In this document: positions 45,523-55,708 of the stretch, one piece after another
Position numbering within the stretch: position 1 is the stretch's first letter
Layout: every line of letters starts with the position of its first letter
NCBI GenBank assembly: GCA_039545355.1
Contig: BCJJ01000046.1
Span: 32,895 to 96,894, forward strand
DNA length: 64,000 nt
Direction of reading: 5' to 3'
Source: Trichosporon coremiiforme
Lineage: Eukaryota > Basidiomycota > Tremellomycetes > Trichosporonales > Trichosporonaceae
Made by a program: the position numbers and the translations under genes
The notes under the pieces: generated by a model
Seen by the model: the letters and a program-made list of their open reading frames with translations, nothing else
The model's database searches: none
Told to the model about the DNA's origin: nothing

Positions 45523-48500
45523 GGCGAAGCGATTTCGTTGGAGAGTTGGTGGGCTAAAACGAAGAGAACCGCTGGCCTTAAGTATCGCGTATCGCGGGCT
45601 GGCGCGGAGGGCAAACACTGCGAGTCCAATCAGAGAAACGGGGTCGGAGCAAAGAGCTGCTGTTCGCGTCCGCCTGTTCATGTGAATACCAGGCCGAGGG
45701 AGAGTCTCGTCAGCCTCAATAAGAGATCGTGCACAGAGCCGAAGCGCATGCCTCTACCTAATGCAGACATGTCGTTCGCTGCAACTAATTGCTCGCTGGA
45801 ACTGAATTCATCGCCAGTGCCAATGCCACTTAGAAAGCCACATTGTCGAGGCACTGAATTAACCAAGGCCCTAAGGACGCGCCAGGGGCCCCCGCACGAA
45901 AAAACCTGAAAAAGACACGAAATGACTGCCCGTGTCCTGAGCCTTCTGTTCATTTTCATCGGTACCTGTCACGTCTGATCGTTATCAAGCCCTGCCCTGC
46001 TGCATCCGCAGTCGTATATTGTTGCGTTGCGTTTTTGAGAACATGCGTGAGTCTCGTTTGCGCTTAACTGTTCTCGCAGAGGACCGCGCGCATTGAATCG
46101 TTGTGCGATGGGTACGGGTCGTAGCGCTTGCTGTTCTTGGCGACCAGCTGCGGTGGGCTTGCTAGGTGTGGGGTCATGCATGGCAGGCGCGTGCCTGAGC
46201 GCCAGCGGAGGCGCTGCAAGATCTGCCTCATGCCTCTCAGCCGCGACTTGTCCGTGCATCGCATCATCGCACCGTGTTCTGGACTGGACCGGTGCTGGGC
46301 TCTGGGCAGTGCCTCAGCCCGGCGGAGAGTGCGGAAAAAGGCGACGAGGAGGCGACGAGGAGGCGCTCTTCCATCAAAAGACGCGCGTCAGGGACCGGCT
46401 CGTGGTGGCATTCAGTCCGGCACGCCAGAAGCAGGCGTGCATTCACAATGCGGATATCCCTACAAAGAACGCGTCTCCAGGAGGCTTCAGGTCCAGCCCT
46501 CGTTGGCGGCACTCTCTACTGGCCCATTGCTGCTTGAGCTATATGCTCGGTTCGCAATGCATTCACTGGCATGCGAGTCCTCGACCCTCGTCTACAGGTC
46601 CTTGTGTTGTCCCTCAGTGAATGTGTGGAGCTTCAGGCTCACTCGCCTTTCTAGCCATTGCGGCATTTGCGCTGAATGCCGCAGCGCACGGCCCCAGTAG
46701 TGAGCGTCGACCATCGAAATGTTCTGTGACACGGTCGCAACCACCATGCAGGCGGAACACATCGTCGTTTGGTACGCGACATATCACAAGTTGTCGCACT
46801 CTGTCGATCTTTTGTTCTCTGTCCACCCCCTAATGCCTTCTGCAGCCCATGTGCCGGTACTCACGCCCAGCCGCCGGCACAGGGCACAGTCTGAGACCGG
46901 CTGCAGATCGACACGTCGCAGTGTCGCTGCCGTTCTCCGACTGCGGATCACTCGCCAACGGTGAAAACGGTGAAAACAGGGTCAGCATGTCAGGGCAGCC
47001 GGGTCACAAATGTCCGTCCGCATCCTCTCGGCGCATTATTCCGGGGGTTATCAGGCAGACAGACGTCAACACTTGTGCTCTCGCGTGACCTTCAACGTGC
47101 GAGAGAGCGGACTCGCCTGACACTGAGTGAACCTTCGCAACTCAGTAGCGGAGCACTAGCGCTAGCGCTATTGTCTGCTTGCAAAAGGGGGGGTTTGTCA
47201 CCTTAGTAGCTGGGTTCCTTGGCGGGGTAGAGGGGGCCCCCCAGATCCATGTACTGCTAGCGTGCTTTAAGCTTTTCGTACTAGCCCTTCCCACGGCCAG
47301 TTTTGATCGTCTGAGTCCTGGGTTAACGGCTATTTTCAACGGAGGCCGCAGTGGAGCCCGATGGTTTGACCGTGTCTGCGGTAAATCCCGTCTCCAGGGT
47401 GCAACAGAATACGGGTGTGGCGGTGGTGGCACCCAGGGCACCACATTGTAGGGCTTAGGCACTCGTTCGGAACGGCCCGATCACGGCTGTCGCATGCTCG
47501 TTTGCGTTCGGCCCTGCACGGGGCCAGGGCTGGGCTCTGCGCAAGAAGCTCCGCAACACTTTATGCTTATAATGCATTCGGAGGCCAGGGACAGGCATCA
47601 AGTATCCTGGCTGCTTCGCCGCTATGCGCCAGGCCCGGCCCCGTATTCAGCCCCAAGCCTTTGGCGTCTGGAGGCGGAGGTCAGCTACAGTTGGTGGAGC
47701 TCCTGCCATCAAATGCGCGGCCAGCGCTAATGGCTGATGAAGGCGTGAGGATCCTTGCAAGGCGCCAGCACGCCAGGCTGATCGCAGACAGTAGTCAACA
47801 CATGCGTCCTCGCGTGCAGCAGCTTTTACATGTGCTTGGGTAGCATTAGGCATCTCAGTACAGGCTGCAAGAGGCTAGTACCACAATATTGAACATGTCT
47901 GGACTTCGCTGTGCGATCACTCGAGTTTGGAGCGAATCTGACATCAGTTCATCAGCACAAACAAGTGCCTACTCTGCTACTCTTTGGGAAAGAGAGCAAC
48001 GAGACGTAAGGAACCCCTGAGTGGCGTGTGAACAACTCACTCGCCTTTCGGGCGTCAGCGGCTGTTGCTTTCGCCTTCCCCTTCGCCCCTCTTCGTGGAG
48101 GAGCAGAGAAAGGCCCGCACCTGTTCAGAACGAAAAGGCGTTCCCCTGAATGAAGCGCAGAAAGGTCGTCTGCTCACTACTGGTGCTGCCGAGATCATCG
48201 GCAGTCCGTCAGGAAAATCTATCTGGCGGGTTTGCAGGAGAGATCTTGTCCCGGAAGGCCGCGCAACGGGTGTTTGAGTCGGATGGGCTTATGGATATGC
48301 AGGGCTCTACCCTCGGTTTAGACCTCCCTCTACAGTCGAGAGTGGCTTCTCGATCTCCGGCGCGGCTCTTGCGCGATTCTTTCAGGCTCCTTGGCAGAAA
48401 AAAAAGGAGGATGCAAGAGGCGCAGACCGACTGAAAACGCACCCAACCAGGCTCCGATGTTCAGTGTTCAAGCCTGCCTTCTGAAAGCGGATGTGCCTAG

Positions 48501-51261
48501 CCATTCATCGTGTGTGTTGAGCGTCTGTAAACACTCGCAAGTGTCTGAGCCGAGGAACTGATCGGCGCGAGTCCCGGCCGAGTGGCTTTGGCTGTAGCAA
48601 ACGGGGGTGTTGAAAGTCTCACCCCTTAATAACAGGCGTGGGAGCGACTGCGCGACCATGTGGGCAACGGCATACCTCACTTCCTACTACCACAGCCCCC
48701 CTCCCCCCCAGCACGTGGATCCAGTCACGCCTTTCTCTGACCTGCTTCCAAGATCACATTCCACCCTGTCTAACAAGGACTGAAAGGCGTTAGCCTCGAT
48801 AAGTAAACAGACTGTGTTGTTCAAGAGGGATGGCGAGACCGCTCCGTGAGCTGCAACCTTGCACAGTGACCAGTGTGTGCAACAAGATCTCTGAGGCTGA
48901 AGAGACTGGTTTGAATGGTTGTCCATTGAGCTACGTCATGAACTGTTCTCTGGGAACTCTGGCGAACTCAATGGGAGAGGTGTGGCAGATTTCGGAAGCC
49001 CCGGAAAAGGCGGCACTGAGCGCCGAGGACTGTGCTCCACAGCCGCGGCGACCACATATGTCTGAGATCCAAATCCCCGTGAGATGCCAATGATGGATCG
49101 TTAGCTGGATTGCGGCTTCTGACATGCGGTGATTGCACGATCTTGTGCTTGCGCGACCTGCGTAGCGGTCGCAGAACACGCCGAAAAAGAACGATAGCTC
49201 GCAGAGGGCTGCGTTCCATGGCGATCGGACACCCGTGGGAAAACTAGAATCTGGGATAGGCTTTCTCCGACTCTGTTTGCGACGAAAGCCCGGCAGAATC
49301 GGCCGTTCGGCACACTGTCCCCGCAGGTTTCCCACGGTTGTCGCTCACCGCGTCGTTCACCGGCTACATGCAGACATCACAAAAACGAAAGGCGGTGACA
49401 CTCTCGCATGTTGTGTCGCATGTCCGTCGTCGTGACGGAGCTGCCGTAGTTTTCGTGCCCACTTGGGAGTTTGAGTAAGGAAATGGCGATGTGGGGCAGA
49501 TAAAGGCCCCCCTGAAGCGACTAGTCGGTAATCTGATGTTAGGACCGTGGCCTCATCACTGTGCTTTGCTTTATGAAGTTTATGAGATGGGCGATGCATC
49601 ATTCCACGCAGAAGTGACAGATCATCCAGCAAGGATGATCTGCTGGGCACTGCAATCGCAACTGTACGTCATTGACTCTCCAATTGCCGTCGGCTCAACT
49701 GGCTCGGTAATGGGCGATCACAGTGGTGCGGCAGCATGTGACGCCGTGGTTGAAGAGAACAAGCACCAGCGAAGCGAAGAACTACTCATTCACCACAGCG
49801 CCCTGTTCCGTAGTTGTTCTGTCGGTGCTTTGCGTCCAAGATTGCAGCCCATCCCGAGTTGGGGCGTTGCCTATCGCGTGCCACACTTCCCAATCAGAGC
49901 TCGACCGCTGTGTCTTTGAAAAGTGTCGTCCGTCGTGCAGGCCTCAGGTGGGGCGGTTTGCCACCCTGCTCTCGAACATCGGACGAACTATCTCCTTCAA
50001 TAACCCATAATACATAGAGGAGACGTGGCAACACTATTCCCAGTACATTCACATTCTCGGGGTCCCCACCTTGCTCAAGGCCTAGGATACTTTGCTCGAC
50101 CTGCGCGGCTCTGACCTGGCGAGACTATAGAGTACAGAGACGTGATTAGCACTGATGTACCGGGGGGAAGCGAACCGCTATTCTGAGCTGCCACAAGGGT
50201 TTCCTGGGCAACAATCGTGATTTGATAGTGGACTCTGGGATGGTGGGTATCAGATCCTGAACGGCTCATTAGAGGAGCCAGCTGTATCGCGGAGAGAGAG
50301 TTTGGATGCGGAAAACCCTGGGCAGTGAATGGCCGCGGTCTCCATACATCCCTGTAGCGCCGCTATTGCGAAGACGAATGACTTGGCAACTTCGTTCAAG
50401 CTTGTTGGGAGAGACTGCGGGACTACTGTCCCTCCCATTGTGGGGCTGAGAGCTAATGAGGCCAGCGAAGGCCTTGCCGGGGCCGACGGGTTACTGCTCG
50501 TGTGACACCTGTTAGACAAGAAGCAGGGAGCACAGCACGGCCAATGCATCAACCTGAAGAGTGGCTTGCATGGGTAATGAGACGCTTGTGCGCAGCTGTG
50601 CGTTCAGGCAACGTACTGCGTGTTTCACGCGCTCGGCCGCGATCGAAACACACCAAACAGGGCGTGGCGCAGAACGGCCGTGCGCCAGCGCACCGGAGCT
50701 GCTCAACCGCTACGTTTGCGAGTGGAGTAGTGCAGAGGAAGATTTTCTGCCACAAACTACATGCTCAAGTGCCTCCAGAACGTCGATCCGCGCATGATAA
50801 AGTAGAAATCCGCCGACGCAAGAGCGTTCGTTCGGAAAGTATCGCGTTGTTTGCCTGTTTGTTAAAAGCACAGCTTGCTCTTTCAAAACAAACGTAAGGT
50901 TCCGACATCCCTGTCACAGGAGCGCCAACGTCAAGTGGTTCCAACTTCTCGACATTGGGAGCTCTGAGCAGAGCTCGATTTCCGGGCTCTGTGGTGGATG
51001 CCTCGGAATAAACAAGACCGAGCGGCCGTCTACAACCTTAGTCAGTCGTCCTGCGCTCGTTGAACATAATCCATTATTCAAATGCCGGAGCGCTGTTCAC
51101 ACTGACCGTAAATACACATAACGTACTCGGACAAAGCTCAAGGCGCCTCCCTCACACCAAAGATCAGCACGGCGGCTACCCACTACCCTTGGACAGCTGG
51201 AACAATCGTTGTAGAGGTTGGCTCGATAATCCGGGAACCTCGTGTCGTTTTCTGAGGCGGT
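45523..51261. other. 5.7-kb region without a supported gene
   Basis: Only short, mutually overlapping frames on both strands. No splice structure or motif seen. The largest gene-free stretch in the window. Confidence 0.45.
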
Positions 51262-52874
51262 ATTGTTGAAGGGACTCGAGACTTGTGTCTGAGCGCGCAC
51301 GTGGCACGTGCACAGTCGACACGTAGCGCACCTTTCCATCCTTACTTGAACAGCCCTCTGTAGCCTCTGTTTTCTGCATCCTCTTTATACACCGTTACAG
51401 CAGGTATCTCACAGACACTTGAGGCGTCGATAGTCCGAGGTAATCATTGAAGTCAGTCTGCGATAGCTTATCAGCTTTTCATTTTGAATAGCGCCAGCGC
51501 GCACGAGAAGGCGGCAGGGACCGATAGAGGAGGGCAATGATGGACTCAGCATGTTACGTAAGGTGGAGCGGGATAACATCCCGACTTTCCACCTTTATTT
51601 CGCCTGGGTTGCGAGTAAAGATGACCTGGTATGCTCACGGCTGTTGGTCGTACTGAGCAGCCCGTTACTGTCCATTGCGTCGGCCGTAGCTATCGCGATG
51701 GCCGTCTGTGTGTGGCATACGGGCCGTGGCGTGGCCTGTTACCCCCGGCAGTGCCCGCTGCTCGCGGGGATCGAACTCGGAATCTCTTCTTGGTCGGACA
51801 GCGCTCAAAAGATGTTGGGCCGTTCCTCCGATCGTGGCGAGCTCATTCACGTCATGGCCAGAGACGAGGAGAATATGGGTGGCAGGCACGGGGGACGGCA
51901 AGTCGGGGTTCCCGGCCCGCCTCAGTTTGTTAGCTATACGTTTTTGCCCGTTCAACATTGCCATTTTCAAAGGGCTCCCGTACTTTGGGACACTGGCAGT
52001 ACGCGAGCAGTCGCTAGCAGAGGAACACTGAGCTGGCGTGCAGGCAGAAAAGCGCAACGGAACGTGCATGGGTAGTGATGTTGGCGTCAGCGTCATCACG
52101 TGACTCAAAATCGGCGGTCTGTGCAGCACGAGTTTCTCAGGGTCGCGCGTGTTACATGGCCAGGGAAGCAGCCCGCCATGACATCATGATGAGCGCAACA
52201 ACGCGACCTTGACGTAACGTGCGTCTCTACGCATCGTACGCAACATGCCCCACCTCTGACCGCATACAAAGAGCCTCGACTGTTCTCTTTCCCATCCGTC
52301 CCCTCATCCACAACCCTCCTTCACCCTAGCCAGTTCACTATGTACCTCCCCTACATCGCCGAACTCGCCGCTGGTGCCCTCACCCTTGCCGGTCTCAAGC
52401 CCTCCGAGATCGCCAAGGGCTCCGTCATGGACTACGCCGTCGAGAAGTGCATCGACGATGACGGCAACGTCCGCTGCACCAAGCCTTTCCTCGTCAAGAA
52501 GGCCACCTGTTACAACATCGAGTGGAGCACCGACGGCAAGCTCTCCCACACCACTGCCGAGTTCCGCGATGCCGGATCCCACGAGATCGTCTACTACCGC
52601 GACACCAACGGCGAGTGGACCCCAGACAAGGGCGAGCTCGTCTACCTTGACTTCATGCCCAAGATTCCCAAGCAGGGCAACAAGACCGTCGACTACGAGG
52701 TCACGACTTGCAAGTAAACAGTGGTAGACCGGAGAATGCAGACGTAGTGGCTGTTGTAACGGTGTATGAAGAGAATACAGAAGGCGAGACTACAGAGGGC
52801 TACCGAAAAGTACGCGCGTGGAGTGCGCACGTGTCGCGCGCGCTCGGACACAAGTCTCGAGTCCCTTCAACAAT
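51262..52874. repeat. 1.6-kb unit bounded by inverted repeats
   Basis: The sequence at 51262-51403 is the inverted, diverged counterpart of 52751-52874. The outermost 28 bases are identical (51262-51289 against 52847-52874). Further in, similarity continues with substitutions and small indels. Between the arms lie the 125-residue gene and about 0.9 kb without a clear gene. The shape is that of a non-autonomous element with terminal inverted repeats, or of an inverted duplication of the gene's 3' flank. No clear target-site duplication was seen beside the ends. Confidence 0.6.
52340..52717 (+). CDS. Small secreted-looking protein, 125 aa, unknown family
   Basis: Single exon starting MYLPYIAELAAGALTLAGLK. 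The first 18 residues are hydrophobic but lack a basic start, so a signal peptide is plausible, not certain. The rest is polar, with four cysteines (EKCIDDDGNVRCTK, ATCYN and the terminal TTCK) that could form two disulfides. Codons are almost uniformly C- or G-ending (ctc, atc, gtc, aag, gac), stronger than in neighbouring genes, which usually marks high expression. It lies inside the inverted-repeat unit, and its stop is 33 bp before the right arm. Family not recognised. Effector-like or wall protein are possibilities. Confidence 0.7.
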   Translation: MYLPYIAELAAGALTLAGLKPSEIAKGSVMDYAVEKCIDDDGNVRCTKPFLVKKATCYNIEWSTDGKLSHTTAEFRDAGSHEIVYYRDTNGEWTPDKGELVYLDFMPKIPKQGNKTVDYEVTTCK

Positions 52875-52935
52875 TGGGTGGGGACCCGCACCGGCGATCA
52901 GGGCTGGGTGGTCGTGTTGAAATCCCGAGCCTTCT

Positions 52936-52992
52936 CTGCCTGTCTGTCTGCCTGTCTGTCTGCCTGTCTGTCTGTCTGTCTGTCTGTCTGCC
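52936..52992. repeat. CTGT/CTGC tetranucleotide microsatellite
   Basis: About 14 units of CTGT with some CTGC variants, just outside the right inverted repeat and before the homeodomain relic. Confidence 0.95.
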
Positions 52993-53009
52993 TTGGGTAG
53001 CTATCCAGG

Positions 53010-53739
53010 GACTCGTTCACGCTGACAATGTTCCCTTCCACGAGCGAAAGAAAGGCTATAGCTCAGCAGATCGAATTAACCGCTCGTCAAGTGCAAGTCT
53101 GGTTGCAGGTATGTCACAATGTCCCGGAAGCTGGTTTGCACCAGTTTGAAGCGCCGGACCACATGCTGATACCAAACCAGAGTCAGCGCCAAAAGAGACG
53201 TCGGGAACGGGAGAGCGAGGGTACTGTTCCAATGCATGACGTGCCGTATCATTCCCCGCAAGTGCAATAACTACTACCAGTCTGGAGAGCATCCTTCCCC
53301 CTGCCACTCTGGGGACACGATCGATGATACTGGAGCATGGGCGACATGCCCATCACATTGCAGAGAGCGTGCCACGCTCCTGGCGTAACATGCGGCTTGG
53401 GGTGACCACGTCTTGCCCGATCACGACATTTCGAAGACCGATGGTGACCAGCCTACCATGTTCTCCATGTCACCCCCACGGGACTCGCATGCATCCGATC
53501 ATCATCGTCCATACGCGTGGGGGCAGGAGGTGTCGGCCACATCGCCATCCTCGATGTCGTTTGGCTCGCATGCATATGTGTCCGAGACCAAGACGAGCTC
53601 TAGCCGTATCGGCCTTAGGCGCCGAACATACGAGGACTACAGGCCGACGCGCGCCGAAAGGGCAGATCGAAAGATATCGTGGCCTGGACATCGGTCGGCA
53701 CCATCGCGTATGTCACGTCACATCTTCCACCGTCATTGA
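53010..53739 (+). pseudogene. Homeodomain relic
   Basis: The frame at 53010-53107 reads DSFTLTMFPSTSERKAIAQQ then IELTARQVQVWLQ. This is helix 2 and the start of recognition helix 3 of a homeodomain. After a GT-AG intron (about 53108-53181) it continues SQRQKRRRERESEG to a stop at 53270. Helix 1 and everything upstream are missing, the frame being closed by a stop and the microsatellite. The invariant Asn of the WFxNxR motif is Ser here (WLQSQR). Further pieces in other frames to 53739, Ser/Pro-rich (SMSPPRDSHASDHHRPYAWG), look like the disordered tail of such a regulator. It is most likely a truncated pseudogene. Confidence 0.6.
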
Positions 53740-54061
53740 CCGCCACGGTCATTGGTTCACCCTACGGGTCCAGAGCAGGAGGTGCTTTGTCTCTGCAGTC
53801 TCTCCGTTTTGAGCGAAAGATCTGGCGTCGAGCGGCCGACGGCAACTATCTGGCGCTCAGATGCATCGTGTAATCATGCATCCACCCATACTATCACTAT
53901 AACGGGCTACTACATGCCAGCCAATCCCAGGTCGGCATTCTCAACACATCATGGGGTTTCCACGTGTTGGGAGCTGATGAATCACGTGTCACATGCAGCG
54001 AGAGTGATCAGAGTGATCAAAAAGAGGGCGATGGGGGTGACACGGGGCTCCTCTCTCAGGG
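53740..54061. other. Intergenic, no gene seen
   Basis: Nothing recognised. Confidence 0.35.
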
Positions 54062-54574
54062 CTATTCGGAATCCCTTGGCCAGGTGACTAAGGCACTACT
54101 CGTTGGCGGTGGGGTGGCCAATGGTCCATTAAAGAGTAGTGAGGATGGGGCCTTGCAATTTGGGCTATTGTACGTGGTGTCGGCGACGTTGTGCAAGTGA
54201 ACAATGGAGAACATGAAGCGTTCCTCCATCTCCGTCAAGTACGTCAGGTGTTCCTCATGGTACTCCCCGTTCAAGTAGCCATAGTGAGGGCACTTTAGCA
54301 CATACTGTAGCTCCGACACGGCGAGGGAGGGACCCCTGATAAGTTCCCGGCTCGGTGGTAGGCTCCGTGCGAGGATCCTCCTAGAAGGCCATGTCGTTGA
54401 TGTCGCGCCCGAGCGGATGTTAATGCAATTCGTGAGTACGAGCAAGAGACGTGGAAGGTCTTGAGAGATTGCCTTGGAGTGGCAAAGAAGAGTCAGCATG
54501 TGCGACAGGTGGTCGCCCACGCTACGCCCAGGAGCTGCGCATAAACAAACCCTTGCGGACCAAACACTCAGCAC
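54062..54574 (-). CDS. Hypothetical open frame of 170 codons
   Basis: Minus-strand frame with SELQYVLKCPHYGYLNGEYH and LTYLTEMEERFMFSIVHLHN, which looks protein-like. No family recognised. It may be part of a spliced gene or chance. Confidence 0.25.
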   Translation of the reverse strand: MLSVWSARVCLCAAPGRSVGDHLSHMLTLLCHSKAISQDLPRLLLVLTNCINIRSGATSTTWPSRRILARSLPPSRELIRGPSLAVSELQYVLKCPHYGYLNGEYHEEHLTYLTEMEERFMFSIVHLHNVADTTYNSPNCKAPSSLLFNGPLATPPPTSSALVTWPRDSE

Positions 54575-54673
54575 AGAGAGACACTACGCCGGCCATGGCT
54601 GCAGGACGAATGAGGCCGGGCAGTCATTAAGCCGGACCGTCATACGGTGTTTCATTCGTAACAATCCGCGACT

Positions 54674-55081
54674 TTGCGTCGTTTGGCACTTGTGGGTACT
54701 TTCGGGTTCGATGGGACGTTGACTGGCTCAGTCATTACGGCGGCGTTCGCGTTCGGGATTACGATCACGGGATACCTCTTGTATCTTCGTCACGAGAAAA
54801 GGCTCTTGGATGGAACTCCGGAACAGGTCTACAAGGTCAAACGTCGCGGTGTGACAATCGAGCAAGTGGAAATGGGCTGGAGATGCGAGGGGTACCAAGG
54901 TGCCAAAGTAGTTGTGGAGTGGGAACCAAATGCAATCAAGTGCGGCCTAATACCACAGCCAGGTTCGCGACGTGTCATTATCTCCTCCACCCACATTGTC
55001 GACGACCTCCGTTCTTATCTCCCGACTCGATTTGCTCCCGTCTATCTTGTCAAGTCGGGACGGCGCCGCCTGGCTAGATAG
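54674..55081 (+). CDS. Hypothetical membrane-protein fragment without ATG start
   Basis: Open frame of about 135 codons. It holds one or two hydrophobic segments (ALVGTFGFDGTLTGSVITAA, FAFGITITGYLLYL) followed by a soluble part (GTPEQVYKVKRRGVTIEQVE, AKVVVEWEPNAIKCGLIP) and a basic tail ending SGRRRLAR. No in-frame ATG precedes the conserved-looking part, so an upstream exon is missing, or the gene is 5'-truncated. Family unknown. Confidence 0.35.
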   Translation: MRRLALVGTFGFDGTLTGSVITAAFAFGITITGYLLYLRHEKRLLDGTPEQVYKVKRRGVTIEQVEMGWRCEGYQGAKVVVEWEPNAIKCGLIPQPGSRRVIISSTHIVDDLRSYLPTRFAPVYLVKSGRRRLAR

Positions 55082-55708
55082 ATGTCAAGTGTGCACGAGG
55101 GTATGGTACGATATGGTAAGTACGACCACGTCAAGCTCGCAACTACCCAGGAAGCAATACAAAGTCGTGCTGTGCGTCTCCAGCAATGATCGTCCTTCAC
55201 CCTCACACACGCTTATAGAGGTCGAGACTGTACGCCGACCGGTGTCTTACATACCGGCACATACCGACGTGGTGATATGGAACTGAATCTCGGCATCTTT
55301 TCGGTATCTGGCACTCTGTGACTCACCCGACAAGGCGAGCTCGCTGAAGGCTCCCGTTGTTCCTTGCCCTCAGCCAATACGTGCTGTTGGACGGCACTGA
55401 CAGCACATTCTCAGCATCATGGAAAAGCTGTGGAATGTATACTTCATTACAAGTGTAACCTGCGTATTTACCCGGATGTTTTCCCTGATCTCAAAGTGGA
55501 TGGGCTGACGCTATGACATCAACTCGGCATGTTCTCAAGCCCCGCTCATCATAGTGCCATTCATTACCCAGGCATGAACTCACACGCGTCAATGGCGCAT
55601 CTTACCTCTGGTGATGGATTCCCCAGGTATATAACACCCCCCTTCGACAGATCGAACATCAGGAAGCTCTGCATTCGAGACCTAACATACTTATCAGTGA
55701 CCGAAAGC
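55082..55708. promoter_or_regulatory. Upstream region of alkyl sulfatase
   Basis: No gene seen. The sulfatase frame stays open upstream to 55529, but the residues encoded there are not family-like. 55709 was therefore taken as the start. Confidence 0.4.

Noticed and set aside
44584..45909. 441-codon open frame on the plus strand
   Set aside because: It is antisense to the CPL1-like gene. Its Ala/Gly/Val/Ser-rich composition is typical of a shadow of a C-ending-codon gene.
51740..51800. tRNA-like T-loop motif on the minus strand (GTTCGATCCCC)
   Set aside because: The flanking five-base stems do not pair and no cloverleaf can be drawn. At most a decayed tRNA-derived element.
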